A DNA stretch of 45,984 nucleotides from NCBI GenBank assembly GCA_035512495.1, contig DATKDW010000034.1:1-45984 (forward strand), in the 5' to 3' direction. A program made the position numbers and the translations under genes. The DNA comes from Acidimicrobiales bacterium (lineage in GTDB: Bacteria > Actinomycetota > Acidimicrobiia > Acidimicrobiales > CADCSY01). A model generated the notes under the pieces. It ran no database searches and was not told the origin of the DNA. It saw nothing but the letters and a program-made list of their open reading frames with translations. Positions 1-8,404 of the stretch are shown here, one piece after another. Position 1 is the first letter of the stretch. Each line of letters opens with the position of its first letter.

Positions 1-413
1 TGCCCGACATGATCGCCCACACCGTCGACGAGATGTACCGCGAGGACGACACCAACCGATTCCTCGAGGTCACTTACCAGAACGGCGACAAGGAGATCCT
101 CTACTACAAGGACTTCGCGAGTGGCGCCATGATCGAGAACATCGTGCGGCGGGCCAAGAAGCTGGCGATCAAGCGGGTGATCCGCGGCGGCGAGCGGGGC
201 ATCTGCACCGCCGACCTCCTCGCCTCGATCACCCAGGAGTACAAGGAGCACGAGGACCTACCCAACACCACCAACCCGGACGACTGGGCGAAGATCTCCG
301 GCAAGAAGGGCGAGCGCATCGTCTACGTCCGCACCCTCGTCAGCAGGGAGCACAGCGAGGAGCCCACCGGCGGGCGCTCGATCGAACGGGTGGCGACGGG
401 GCAGTACCTGTGA
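1..413 (+). CDS. arc: Proteasome-associated AAA+ ATPase ARC/Mpa, C-terminal end (partial)
   Basis: The 5' end lies outside the window; about 136 C-terminal residues are visible. ARC (Mpa in mycobacteria) is a hexameric ATPase that recognises Pup-tagged proteins, unfolds them and feeds them into the 20S proteasome. What is seen: the end of the AAA+ small domain (helical, Lys/Arg rich, [11 protein letters not shown]-type region) and the terminal residues GQYL. The penultimate Tyr is the feature known from Mpa and ARC to dock in the alpha-ring pockets and open the gate. The gene is followed 57 bases later by dop. The identification is strong because of the C-terminus and the neighbours; the ATPase motifs themselves are not in view. 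Confidence 0.93.
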   Translation, partial: PDMIAHTVDEMYREDDTNRFLEVTYQNGDKEILYYKDFASGAMIENIVRRAKKLAIKRVIRGGERGICTADLLASITQEYKEHEDLPNTTNPDDWAKISGKKGERIVYVRTLVSREHSEEPTGGRSIERVATGQYL

Positions 414-458
414 GCGCGAGGGGGCGTCCATGACGCCCGCACCCCCATGATGCGACGG

Positions 459-464
459 TAGGGT
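459..464 (+). promoter_or_regulatory. -10 element TAGGGT for leaderless dop
   Basis: TAGGGT is followed by exactly six bases and the GTG start of dop, preceded by CGG. This fits an actinobacterial TANNNT -10 box with transcription starting at the start codon. No convincing -35 box or Shine-Dalgarno sequence is seen. Confidence 0.6.
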
Positions 465-470
465 CGACCC

Positions 471-1958
471 GTGGCGATCCGGAAGGTCTGCGGCATCGAG
501 ACGGAGTACGGCATCGTGCTCCGGGGTGGCGGCGAGTCCAACCCGATCGCGGCATCGTCGCTGCTGATCAATGCCTACGTGTCGTCTCTGCAGCGCCGGG
601 TGGCGTGGGACTTCGAGGACGAGTCGCCGGGCAACGACGCCCGAGGCGACACCGCCGCCGGCGCCCTCCCGCCCGAGGTCGAGACCAACCTGGTCAACAC
701 CGTGCTCACCAACGGGGCGCGCTACTACGTCGACCACGCCCACCCCGAGCTCTCCACACCGGAGTGCATCGACGCCCGCGAGGTCGTCGTGTGGGACCGG
801 GCCGCCGAGCGGATCCTGATCGAGTCCATGGCCGTCGCCCGGGCCAGCCTGGCGCCGGACGAGGAGATCGTCGTCCACAAGAACAACAGCGACGGCAAGG
901 GCAACAGCTACGGCTGCCACGAGAACTACCTGATGGACCGGGCGGTGCCCTTCGGTCGCATCGTCGCCGGCATCATCCCGTTCTTCGTCACCCGCCAGAT
1001 CTTCACCGGCGCCGGCAAGGTGGGGTGCGAGGCGCCGGGCACCTCGTCGCGTGACGTCCCGTTCCAGCTGTCGCAGCGTGCCGACTTCTTCGAGGAGGAG
1101 GTCGGCCTCGAGACCACCCTCAAGCGGCCCATCGTCAACACCCGCGACGAGCCGCACTGCGACGCCTCGAAGTACCGCCGGCTCCACGTCATCATCGGCG
1201 ACGCCAACCTCTCCGAGGTGGCCACCTACCTCAAGGTCGGGACCACGGCGATCGTCCTCGCCATGATCGAGGACGAGGAAGTTCCCCGCGAGCTCGCCCT
1301 CGTCGCGCCCGTGCAGGCCCTGCGCCGAGTGTCCTACGACACCGACCTGACAGCCACCCTGGACCTGACCGACGGGACCCGAGCCACCGCGCTCGAGCTC
1401 CAGTGGCTCTACCTCGACCACGCCCGCAAGTGGGCCGAGGTGCGGGGCCTCGACGCCGTCGGCGAGGACGTCGGGACCGACATCCTGCGGCGATGGGAGG
1501 CGGTGCTCACCGCCCTCGAGACCGACCCCATGTCGCTCGCCGACCAGCTCGACTGGGTGGCCAAGCGCAAGCTGCTCGACGCCTACGCCGAGCGCCACGG
1601 CCTCGCGTGGGGCGACCCGCGCCTTGCCGCGCTGGCGCTGCAGTACCACGACCTCCGGCCCGACCGCTCACTCTTCGCCCGGCTCGGGGTCGAGCGCCTC
1701 ACCACCGACGACGAGGTGACCTCGGCCATGACCGAGCCGCCCACCACCACCCGCGCCTACTTCCGTGGGCGATGCCTGCAGCGCTGGCCCGACCAGGTCG
1801 TGGCCGCCAACTGGGACTCGCTGGTCTTCGATACCGGTGGAGAACCGCTCCGCCGGGTACCCATGATGGAGCCCCTCCGCGGCACCGCGGCGATCGTCGA
1901 CGAACTACTGGATGGATGTGCGACACCAGCTGAGCTCTTCGCTCGGATGGACGCCTAG
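471..1958 (+). CDS. dop: Pup deamidase/depupylase Dop
   Basis: Dop removes Pup from conjugates and, in species whose Pup ends in Gln, deamidates that residue. It belongs to the carboxylate-amine ligase (glutamine synthetase-like) fold shared with PafA. Seen: N-terminal GIETEYGI motif (residues 8-15), the conserved YYVDHAHPELSTPEC block around residues 85-99 with Asp88 at the position of the Dop catalytic Asp, and [17 protein letters not shown] further on. The roughly 40-residue stretch between residues 40 and 80, absent from PafA, corresponds to the flexible Dop loop and separates the two paralogues. The length of 495 residues is normal. The GTG start is fixed by the -10 box six bases upstream. 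Pup follows 17 bases after the stop. Confidence 0.95.
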   Translation: MAIRKVCGIETEYGIVLRGGGESNPIAASSLLINAYVSSLQRRVAWDFEDESPGNDARGDTAAGALPPEVETNLVNTVLTNGARYYVDHAHPELSTPECIDAREVVVWDRAAERILIESMAVARASLAPDEEIVVHKNNSDGKGNSYGCHENYLMDRAVPFGRIVAGIIPFFVTRQIFTGAGKVGCEAPGTSSRDVPFQLSQRADFFEEEVGLETTLKRPIVNTRDEPHCDASKYRRLHVIIGDANLSEVATYLKVGTTAIVLAMIEDEEVPRELALVAPVQALRRVSYDTDLTATLDLTDGTRATALELQWLYLDHARKWAEVRGLDAVGEDVGTDILRRWEAVLTALETDPMSLADQLDWVAKRKLLDAYAERHGLAWGDPRLAALALQYHDLRPDRSLFARLGVERLTTDDEVTSAMTEPPTTTRAYFRGRCLQRWPDQVVAANWDSLVFDTGGEPLRRVPMMEPLRGTAAIVDELLDGCATPAELFARMDA

Positions 1959-1975
1959 CAACGAGGTGACCCCCG

Positions 1976-2173
1976 ATGGCCGAACGTGAGCAGATCAAGC
2001 GTCAGACCCCCAAGCGGGAGTCCGAGGAGGTCGTCGAGGAAGCGCCCGCGGGCTCCGAGACCGGCGAGAAGATCAAGGACGAGATCGATGACCTCCTCGA
2101 CGAGATCGACGAGGTGCTCGAGTCGAATGCGGAGGACTTCGTCAAGGGATACGTGCAGAAGGGCGGGGAGTAG
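1976..2173 (+). CDS. pup: Prokaryotic ubiquitin-like protein Pup, ending GGE
   Basis: This 65-residue intrinsically disordered, acidic tag is attached through its C-terminal Glu side chain to lysines of target proteins by PafA. Seen: Lys/Glu-rich N-terminal half, an amphipathic C-terminal helix (KIKDEIDDLLDEIDEVLE) of the kind ARC coiled coils bind, then FVKGYVQKGGE. The codons are GGC GGG GAG TAG, so the final residue is Glu and no deamidation is needed. Start ATG is preceded by GAGGTG seven bases upstream, a normal ribosome binding site, so pup is probably translated from the dop transcript. Confidence 0.96.
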   Translation: MAEREQIKRQTPKRESEEVVEEAPAGSETGEKIKDEIDDLLDEIDEVLESNAEDFVKGYVQKGGE

Positions 2174-2289
2174 CGCCCCACGTGCGTACGGCCTGAAGAC
2201 CCAACCCGGGCCCGGGAACCAGAGCCACCGGAGGAGCGTCCCACCTCCACATCCGATCTCTGGCACATCCGACCTCTTGGAGGCCCGTC

Positions 2290-4323
2290 GTGAAGATCCT
2301 CGCCTGGTGCACCGCCATCGTCCTGCTCGTCGGGGCCGCTGTCGGCCTCGAGGGCCTCGACCGGCACCCGGCATCGCCGCCGGGTGCCGGCCGAGCCTTC
2401 GCCGTCGACGGCGTCGAGTTTGCGTCAGCGGCGTCGCTGCAGCCCTTCGGGGACTGCGACGAGCTGCTCGCCTTCTTCCGGGAGGAGACCCTCGCGACGG
2501 CGAACCAGGGCTTCGGCATGGGAGGCGACGCCGTCGCCGTCGGCGGCCCCACAGCCGGACAGTCCGCGGCCGGCGCACGGGCCGAGGCGGCCCCCGGCGA
2601 CCTCGCCGCACCGGCTCCTGCCACCACCGGCGATGTCGGTGCCGACGGCGACGACTCCTTCTCGGGCACCAACCTCCAGGAGGTCGATGTCGACGAGCCG
2701 GACGTGGTGAAGACCAACGGTGATCTCATCGTGGCCGTGGCGGGCGGCGAGCTCCATCTCGTCGAGCCAGCGGACGACGGCCCCCGGCTCCTCGGCGTGG
2801 CCGCCCTGCCCGAGAACGCGTCGTCGGAGCTCCTCCTCACCGGCAACCGGGTGACCGTCCTCAGCCGCTCCTACCGTGACACAGCGAGCCCGCAGCCGTT
2901 GGCCGGCCGCGGGATCAACAGCCACAGCGACATGATGGTGGTGGGCCAGCCGGTCACCATCCTCACCACCGTCGACATCAGCGAGCCGTCGAACCCGGTG
3001 GTGGTGGAGACCAAGACGTTCGAGGGCGACTACGCCAGCGCGCGCATGACCGGGACGCTCGCCCGCGTGGTGCTTCGGACCCACCCCGACCTGGGCCAGC
3101 CCACCCCGGCTGTCTACGAGCAGGGCGAGCTCGACGCCTGGACGGAGCAGGCGGTGGATGATGCACCGCTCGACGCGTGGCTCCCGAGCGACGACGACGG
3201 CCCCGTCGTCGCCTGCGACGCAGTGGCGCGGCCGGCCGAGCCCGCCGGCACGGCCATGATCACCGTCCTCACCATCGACGTCACCGCGTCGCTGGAGCCG
3301 CAGGACGCCACCGCGGTGGTCGCCAACGCCGAGACCGTGTACGCGTCCACCGACCGCCTCTACGTCTCCACCGCGAACTGGTCGGGCTGCTGCGAGGTCG
3401 CCGTCCCCGCAGATGGTGGCGCAACGACGAGAGACATCGCGCCCGAACCCCAGCGGGTCACCACCGACCTGCACGCCTTCGACACCACCGGTGCCACCAC
3501 GCCGTACCTGGGCTCGGGCCGGGTCGAGGGTCGCTTGCTGAACAGCTTCTCCCTGTCGGAGCACGAGGGGACGCTCCGCGTCGCCACCACCATCGACTCC
3601 TTCGACGGCCGCACGCCGAGCGAGAGCGTCGTCGTCACCCTGGCCGAGGAGGGTGGGGAGCTGGTGCAGAAGGGACGCCTCGCCGGCCTCGGCACCACGG
3701 AGCAGATCTACGCTGTGCGCTACCAGGGCGACATCGGCTACGTGGTGACGTTCCGCCAGACCGACCCGCTCTACACCATCGACCTGTCGGACCCCGACGC
3801 GCCGAGGTTGCTCGGCAAGCTGAAGATCCCCGGCTACTCCGCCTACCTCCACCCCGCCGAGGATGGCCGCCTCATCGGGGTGGGCCAGGACGCCACCAAC
3901 GAGGGGCGCACCCTGGGCTCGCAGGTCTCCACGTTCGACGTCACCAACCTCGCGGCGCCGGTGGAGGAGGACCGCATCTCCTTCCCCGGGGGCTGGTCGC
4001 CCGTGGAGCACGAGCACCGGGCATTCCTGTGGTGGGCGGCTGACCGAGTGGCGATCGTGCCCATGGAGATGTACCTACACGACCGCGAGAGTGGTGAACC
4101 GACGGGCGCACCGTTCTCCGGCGCCGTCGCCGTCGATGTGGGCGGCAATGGGTCGCTCTCCGAGCGGGGCCGGATCAGCCACCAGGGCCACGCCCCGGCC
4201 GACCGCCACGCGGCCATCAGCAGGTCACTCGTGATCGGCGACACCCTCTACACCCTGTCCGAGGCGGGCATCCTCGCCACCGACCTGGCCACCGTCTCCC
4301 CGCAGGGGTGGCTCGGGCTCTGA
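2290..4323 (+). CDS. Secreted/anchored protein with C-terminal beta-propeller domain (Beta_propel family)
   Basis: A 677-residue protein of unknown function. N-terminal MKILAWCTAIVLLVGAAVGL is a short positively charged start plus hydrophobic segment, so it is exported or membrane anchored. Residues from about 120 carry the hallmark of the COG4880/PF09826 beta-propeller family: SGTNLQEVDVDEPDVVKTNG. Further repeats of the type 'tvdiSePsnPvVve' and 'tiDLSDPdaPrlLGkLkipGYSAYLHP' follow. GTG start is chosen because GGAGG ends six bases before it. The gene sits between pup and prcB, 116 bases after pup and 45 before prcB. Whether it has anything to do with the cytosolic proteasome is unknown; a simple insertion of an export gene is equally possible. 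Confidence 0.85.
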   Translation: MKILAWCTAIVLLVGAAVGLEGLDRHPASPPGAGRAFAVDGVEFASAASLQPFGDCDELLAFFREETLATANQGFGMGGDAVAVGGPTAGQSAAGARAEAAPGDLAAPAPATTGDVGADGDDSFSGTNLQEVDVDEPDVVKTNGDLIVAVAGGELHLVEPADDGPRLLGVAALPENASSELLLTGNRVTVLSRSYRDTASPQPLAGRGINSHSDMMVVGQPVTILTTVDISEPSNPVVVETKTFEGDYASARMTGTLARVVLRTHPDLGQPTPAVYEQGELDAWTEQAVDDAPLDAWLPSDDDGPVVACDAVARPAEPAGTAMITVLTIDVTASLEPQDATAVVANAETVYASTDRLYVSTANWSGCCEVAVPADGGATTRDIAPEPQRVTTDLHAFDTTGATTPYLGSGRVEGRLLNSFSLSEHEGTLRVATTIDSFDGRTPSESVVVTLAEEGGELVQKGRLAGLGTTEQIYAVRYQGDIGYVVTFRQTDPLYTIDLSDPDAPRLLGKLKIPGYSAYLHPAEDGRLIGVGQDATNEGRTLGSQVSTFDVTNLAAPVEEDRISFPGGWSPVEHEHRAFLWWAADRVAIVPMEMYLHDRESGEPTGAPFSGAVAVDVGGNGSLSERGRISHQGHAPADRHAAISRSLVIGDTLYTLSEAGILATDLATVSPQGWLGL

Positions 4324-4353
4324 CCGAGGGGCCTGCTGGCCGACGGCAGGCGG

Positions 4354-4359
4354 TAGCCT
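4354..4359 (+). promoter_or_regulatory. -10 element TAGCCT upstream of prcB
   Basis: GCGGTAGCCT lies nine bases before the ATG of prcB. The spacing is slightly longer than at dop or pafA, so the transcript would start at, or 2-3 bases before, the ATG. It suggests that prcBA has its own promoter downstream of the beta-propeller gene. Confidence 0.45.
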
Positions 4360-4368
4360 CCGCGGGGT

Positions 4369-5199
4369 ATGACGTTCCCGACCTTCTCGCCTGGCGACGA
4401 CCCGGGGCCCAGCTTCGCCGAGCTCCTCCGCCGCACCGGCAACGTGGCCCCCACCCCGACCGGCCCCCTCGAGGGCGTCACCCACGGCACCACCGTGGTC
4501 GCCGTGAGGTACGCCGACGGCGTGGTGATGGCGGGCGACCGCCGCGCCACGTCGGGCAACCTCATCAGCCACCGCACGATGGAGAAGGTCTACCCGGCCG
4601 ACCGCCACTCCGGCGTCGCCATCGCCGGTGCCGCCGGCCCGGCCATGGACATGGTGAAGCTCTTCCAGCTGCAGCTCGAGCACTACGAGAAGGTGGAGGG
4701 CACCCACCTCAGCCTCGAGGGCAAGGCAAACCAGCTGTCGGGCATGGTCCGCAACCACCTGCCCGCCGCCATGCAGGGCCTGGCGGTGGTCCCCCTCTTC
4801 GCCGGTTACGACACCCGCCGTGGCTCGGGCCGGCTCTTCCAGTACGACGTGACCGGCGGGCGCTACGAGGAGGGGGAGTTCGCCGCCACAGGCTCCGGGA
4901 GCCTCCACGCCGGCATGGTGATCAAGACCGGCTACAGCATCGACGCCGACCGGGGCACCACCTTGGACCTCGCCATCCGGGCCCTGTTCCAGGCGGCCGA
5001 CGAGGACTCCGCCACCGGCGGCCCGGACCTGGTCCGGGGCATATTCCCCACGATGGCCACCATCACCGCCGAGGGCTTCACCAGGGTGACCGACGACGAG
5101 GTCAGCGATCGGTTCCGGTCGCTGGTCGACTCGATGTCGACCCCCGAGAGCACCTCCAGCTCGGGTGCGGCACCGTCGATCGGGAGGTCGGGCCGATGA
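4369..5199 (+). CDS. prcB: 20S proteasome beta subunit PrcB
   Basis: Catalytic subunit of the two inner heptameric rings of the 20S core; an N-terminal-nucleophile hydrolase. Seen: a 40-residue propeptide ending in THG, followed by TTVVAV, so autocleavage would expose Thr41 as the nucleophile. Asp and Lys at mature positions 17 and 33 (GDRRATSG and MEKVY) complete the catalytic site. Then the NAG/AGAAGPAMDMVKLFQ and GSGS-type core follows. 276 residues is normal. The C-terminal tail is Ser/Gly rich. The stop overlaps the prcA start (ATGA), so the two subunits are translationally coupled. Confidence 0.96.
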   Translation: MTFPTFSPGDDPGPSFAELLRRTGNVAPTPTGPLEGVTHGTTVVAVRYADGVVMAGDRRATSGNLISHRTMEKVYPADRHSGVAIAGAAGPAMDMVKLFQLQLEHYEKVEGTHLSLEGKANQLSGMVRNHLPAAMQGLAVVPLFAGYDTRRGSGRLFQYDVTGGRYEEGEFAATGSGSLHAGMVIKTGYSIDADRGTTLDLAIRALFQAADEDSATGGPDLVRGIFPTMATITAEGFTRVTDDEVSDRFRSLVDSMSTPESTSSSGAAPSIGRSGR

Positions 5200-5873
5200 G
5201 CATGCCGTTCTACGTGGCGCCCGAGCAGGTGATGAAGGACCGGGCCGACTACGCCCGGAAGGGCATCGCCCGGGGCCGCAGCCTGGTCGGCGCGACCTAC
5301 GGCGGGGGCATCCTCGTCTGCGCCGAGAACACCTCGAACAACCTGCGCAAGATCAGCGAGATCTACGACCGCATCGCGTTCGCCGGCGTGGGTCGCTACA
5401 ACGAGTTCGACCAGCTCCGGAGGGCAGGCGTCCGCGCCGCCGACCTCAAGGGCTACAGCTACAGCCGCGAGGACGTCGACGCCCGGAGCCTCACCAACCA
5501 GTACGCCCAGATCCTCGGCAACATCTTCACCCACGAGATGAAGCCCATGGAGGTGGAGATCCTCATCGCCGAGGTCGGCGCGGAACCGGCGGGTGACCAG
5601 CTCTTCCACCTCCTCTACGACGGCAGCGTCGTCGACGAGACCCGATTCGTGGTCCTCGGGGGGGAGGCGGAGGCCATCGCCACCCGGCTCGGTGAGGGCT
5701 ACATCGATGGCGGCGACCTCCAGGCGACGCTGCGGGCCAGCGTCGGGGCCCTTGCCGGGCCCGATCGCGCACTCGGCGCCGACGAGCTCGAGGTTGCCGT
5801 GCTCGAGCGGTCGATCGTTGGGCGGGCCTTCCGTCGCATCGAGGGCGACGAGCTCACCAGCCTCCTCGGCTGA
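5196..5873 (+). CDS. prcA: 20S proteasome alpha subunit PrcA
   Basis: Forms the two outer gating rings of the 20S core and binds the C-terminal GQYL-type tails of ARC. 225 residues. Seen: N-terminal MSMPFYVAPEQVMKDRADYARKGIARGR, the gating helix H0 region typical of bacterial alpha subunits, then the core NTN-hydrolase fold without a catalytic Thr (GATYGGGILVCAENTS, RIAFAGVGRYNEF, THEMKPMEVEILIAEVG). Start is the ATG inside the ATGA overlap with prcB; the proximal GGGAGGTCGGGCCG upstream contains a GGGAGG ribosome binding site. A second in-frame ATG two codons downstream is possible. Confidence 0.95.
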   Translation: MSMPFYVAPEQVMKDRADYARKGIARGRSLVGATYGGGILVCAENTSNNLRKISEIYDRIAFAGVGRYNEFDQLRRAGVRAADLKGYSYSREDVDARSLTNQYAQILGNIFTHEMKPMEVEILIAEVGAEPAGDQLFHLLYDGSVVDETRFVVLGGEAEAIATRLGEGYIDGGDLQATLRASVGALAGPDRALGADELEVAVLERSIVGRAFRRIEGDELTSLLG

Positions 5874-5910
5874 ACCGGACCACTGGCACGGGCGCGGCGG
5901 TCGGCGCCGG

Positions 5911-5916
5911 TAGCGT
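5911..5916 (+). promoter_or_regulatory. -10 element TAGCGT for leaderless pafA
   Basis: GCCGGTAGCGT is followed by six bases and the GTG start of pafA. Same arrangement as upstream of dop. Confidence 0.6.
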
Positions 5917-5922
5917 GGCCCC

Positions 5923-7290
5923 GTGGATCGGCGCATCTTCGGCTTGGAGAACGAGTACGGCGTCACCTGCACCCAGCGCGGGCAGCGCCGTCTCAGCCCC
6001 GACGAGGTGGCCCGGTACCTGTTCCGCCGGGTGGTGTCCTGGGGGCGCAGCTCCAACGTCTTCCTCGAGAACGGCGCTCGGCTCTACCTCGACGTCGGCA
6101 GCCACCCGGAGTACGCCACGCCGGAGTGCGACTCCATCTACGACCTCGTGGTCCACGACAAGGCGGGCGAACGCATCCTCGAGCAGCTGCTGACCTTCGC
6201 CGAGCAGCGCCTGCGGGAGGAGGGGATCCGCGGCACGATCCACCTCTTCAAGAACAACACCGACTCGGCCGGCAACTCCTACGGCTGCCACGAGAACTAC
6301 CTCACCAGCCGGCGGGACGACTTCGGTCACTACGCCGAGGTCCTCATCCCCTTCCTCGTCTCCCGCCAGATCTACGCGGGGGCCGGCAAGGTCCTCCAGA
6401 CGGCGCGAGGCGCCATGTACTGCATCTCGCAGCGGGCGGAGCACATCTGGGAGGGCGTCTCGAGCGCCACCACGCGGAGCCGGCCCATCATCAACACCCG
6501 CGACGAGCCCCATGCCGACGCCGAGCGCTACCGGCGCCTCCACGTGATCGTCGGCGACTCCAACATGAGCGAGTACGCCACCTTCTTGAAGGTGGGTGCG
6601 GCGTCGGTCCTCCTCCGCATGCTCGAGGACCCGTCGGTGGTCCTGCGCGACATGACCCTGGAGAACCCCATCCGCGCCATCCGTGAGATCAGCCACGACA
6701 CCACCTGCCGCAAGCGCGTCCGGCTGGCCAACGGGCGCGAGGCCAGCGCCCTCGACATCCAGTCGGAGTACCTCACCCGGGCGCTGCGCTACGCCGAGAC
6801 CAAGGGCGTGAGCCCGCTCGAGGAACAGGCCCTCTCCATGTGGGAGCACTGCCTCACCGCTCTGGCCAAGGACCCGCTCACCCTCGACCGCGAGTGCGAC
6901 TGGGTCATCAAGCACAACCTGATCGAGCGCTACCGCGAGCGCCACGACCTTCCTCTCACCTCGCCACAGGTCGCCCTCATGGACCTCCAGTACCACGACG
7001 TGAACCGCGATCGGGGGCTGTACTACCGCATGGAAGCTCGCGGCCTGGTCGACCGCGTCTGCACCGACGAGGCCATCGACCGGGCCGGACCCGGGGGCCT
7101 CGAGCCACCTCAGACCACGCGGGCCCGCCTTCGTGGTGAGTTCATCCGCAAGGCCAAGGAGCGCAAGCGGGACTACACGGTGGACTGGGTCCACCTGAAG
7201 CTCAACGACCAGGCCCAGCGCACCGTGCTCTGCAAGGACCCCTTCAAGGCCAAGGACGAGCGGGTCGAGCGGCTCATCGCCTCGCTCTGA
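5923..7290 (+). CDS. pafA: Pup--protein ligase PafA
   Basis: ATP-dependent ligase joining the C-terminal Glu gamma-carboxylate of Pup to lysine side chains. 455 residues, a paralogue of Dop without the Dop loop. Seen: [10 protein letters not shown] (Glu9 and Glu11 are metal ligands in this fold), [37 protein letters not shown] with Asp57 at the conserved catalytic Asp, and [20 protein letters not shown]. The N-terminus aligns closely to the mycobacterial PafA beginning MQRRIMGIETEFGVTC, which confirms the GTG start placed six bases after the -10 box. Located directly after prcA and 12 bases before the DUF3866 gene. Confidence 0.95.
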   Translation: MDRRIFGLENEYGVTCTQRGQRRLSPDEVARYLFRRVVSWGRSSNVFLENGARLYLDVGSHPEYATPECDSIYDLVVHDKAGERILEQLLTFAEQRLREEGIRGTIHLFKNNTDSAGNSYGCHENYLTSRRDDFGHYAEVLIPFLVSRQIYAGAGKVLQTARGAMYCISQRAEHIWEGVSSATTRSRPIINTRDEPHADAERYRRLHVIVGDSNMSEYATFLKVGAASVLLRMLEDPSVVLRDMTLENPIRAIREISHDTTCRKRVRLANGREASALDIQSEYLTRALRYAETKGVSPLEEQALSMWEHCLTALAKDPLTLDRECDWVIKHNLIERYRERHDLPLTSPQVALMDLQYHDVNRDRGLYYRMEARGLVDRVCTDEAIDRAGPGGLEPPQTTRARLRGEFIRKAKERKRDYTVDWVHLKLNDQAQRTVLCKDPFKAKDERVERLIASL

Positions 7291-7302
7291 CGGGCTCCCC
7301 TC

Positions 7303-8373
7303 GTGCCGACGTTCCGCACCGCCACCGTCTCGGTGCTCCTCGCTGAACGCCCTGGCCTCCAGCGGGTCGAGGTCGACTTCTCCGGTGATGATGCCGGCGC
7401 CCGCTCGAGGGCCTACGTCCTCACCCAGCTCACCGGCCCCGTGGAGGTCGGCGACGAGGTGATCGTCAACACCACCGCCGTGGAGCTCGGGCTCGGGACC
7501 GGTGGCTGGCACGTCGTCCACTGGAACCTGGCATGCGACACCCTCCAGCTGCCGGGGCCGGGCCACATCATGAAGCTCCGCTACACGAGCCTCCAGGTCG
7601 ACACGGGCGCCGCCGAGGAGCTCCACGCCGGCGTGCTCGCGGAGGCCGACGACCTCGATGGCGTGCCGGTCGTGGTCTGCGGCCTCCACAGCCAGGTCCC
7701 GTGCGTCGCTTCGGCGTTCAAGCACCAACGACCCGACAGCCGCGTCGTCTACCTCATGACCGATGGCGCGGCCCTCCCGCTGGCCCTGTCCGACCTGGTG
7801 GCGGCCATGGTGGACGTCGGCCTGGTCGACGGCACCGTCACCGCCGGGCACGCCTTCGGTGGTGACCACGAGGCGGTCAACGTCGCCTCGGGGCTCCTCG
7901 TGGCCCGCCACCTCCTCGAGGCCGATCTGATCATCGTGGCCATGGGCCCCGGCGTGGTCGGCACCGCCACCCGCCTCGGCTACTCGGCGCTCGAGGTGGG
8001 TCCCGCCCTGGACCTGACCGAGACGCTGGGGGGCCAGCCCGTCGCCGCGGTCCGGTACTCGCTCGCCGACCCGCGCCTTCGCCACCAGGGGGTCAGCCAC
8101 CACTCCCTGACGGCACTGGCTCTGGCCACCCGTGCACGGGCCACCATCGGCGTGCCCGCGGGTGCCCACGAGGGACGGGTCCGGGCGGACCTCGACGCTG
8201 CCGGCCTGACAGACCGTCACCGGCTCCTCACCGTCGAGGACGTCGACGTGGCATCGCTCCTCGCCCTGATGCGGCTGCGCGTGACCTCCATGGGGCGCAC
8301 GCCCGACGACGACCCGGGGTTCTTCGCGGTGGCCGGCGCGGCCGGGACCGCGGCGGCTGCCCTCGTCCTCTAG
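7303..8373 (+). CDS. DUF3866 family protein
   Basis: 356 residues, function unknown. I recognise the DUF3866 family by the N-terminal 'TATVSVLLAERPGLQRVEV', the 'GDEVIVNTTAVELGLGTGG' and 'PGHIMKLRYTSLQ' motifs. The middle and C-terminal parts contain Gly-rich alpha/beta segments (VVVCGLHSQVPCVA, IIVAMGPGVVGTATRLGYSALEVG), which look like a nucleotide or cofactor fold, but no catalytic residues can be assigned. It starts 12 bases after pafA with a GTG and no clear ribosome binding site, and ends 31 bases before pafB, so it is probably co-transcribed with pafA. Confidence 0.8.
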   Translation: MPTFRTATVSVLLAERPGLQRVEVDFSGDDAGARSRAYVLTQLTGPVEVGDEVIVNTTAVELGLGTGGWHVVHWNLACDTLQLPGPGHIMKLRYTSLQVDTGAAEELHAGVLAEADDLDGVPVVVCGLHSQVPCVASAFKHQRPDSRVVYLMTDGAALPLALSDLVAAMVDVGLVDGTVTAGHAFGGDHEAVNVASGLLVARHLLEADLIIVAMGPGVVGTATRLGYSALEVGPALDLTETLGGQPVAAVRYSLADPRLRHQGVSHHSLTALALATRARATIGVPAGAHEGRVRADLDAAGLTDRHRLLTVEDVDVASLLALMRLRVTSMGRTPDDDPGFFAVAGAAGTAAAALVL

Positions 8374-8392
8374 ACCCTCACGGGGCCACCGG

Positions 8393-8398
8393 TACGAT
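8393..8398 (+). promoter_or_regulatory. -10 element TACGAT for leaderless pafB
   Basis: ACCGGTACGAT is followed by six bases and the GTG start of pafB. Confidence 0.55.
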
Positions 8399-8404
8399 CG
8401 GGCC

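Noticed and set aside
258-1649. Long minus-strand open frame opposite dop, and many similar long antisense frames across the window
   Set aside because: They mirror the codon pattern of the real gene on the other strand, as expected at very high GC, and have no family motifs or ribosome binding sites.
4308-5195. Long plus-strand frame running upstream of prcA through prcB
   Set aside because: The translated part is Arg/Pro/Gly-rich shadow sequence; the prcA start is fixed by the ATGA overlap and the family N-terminus.
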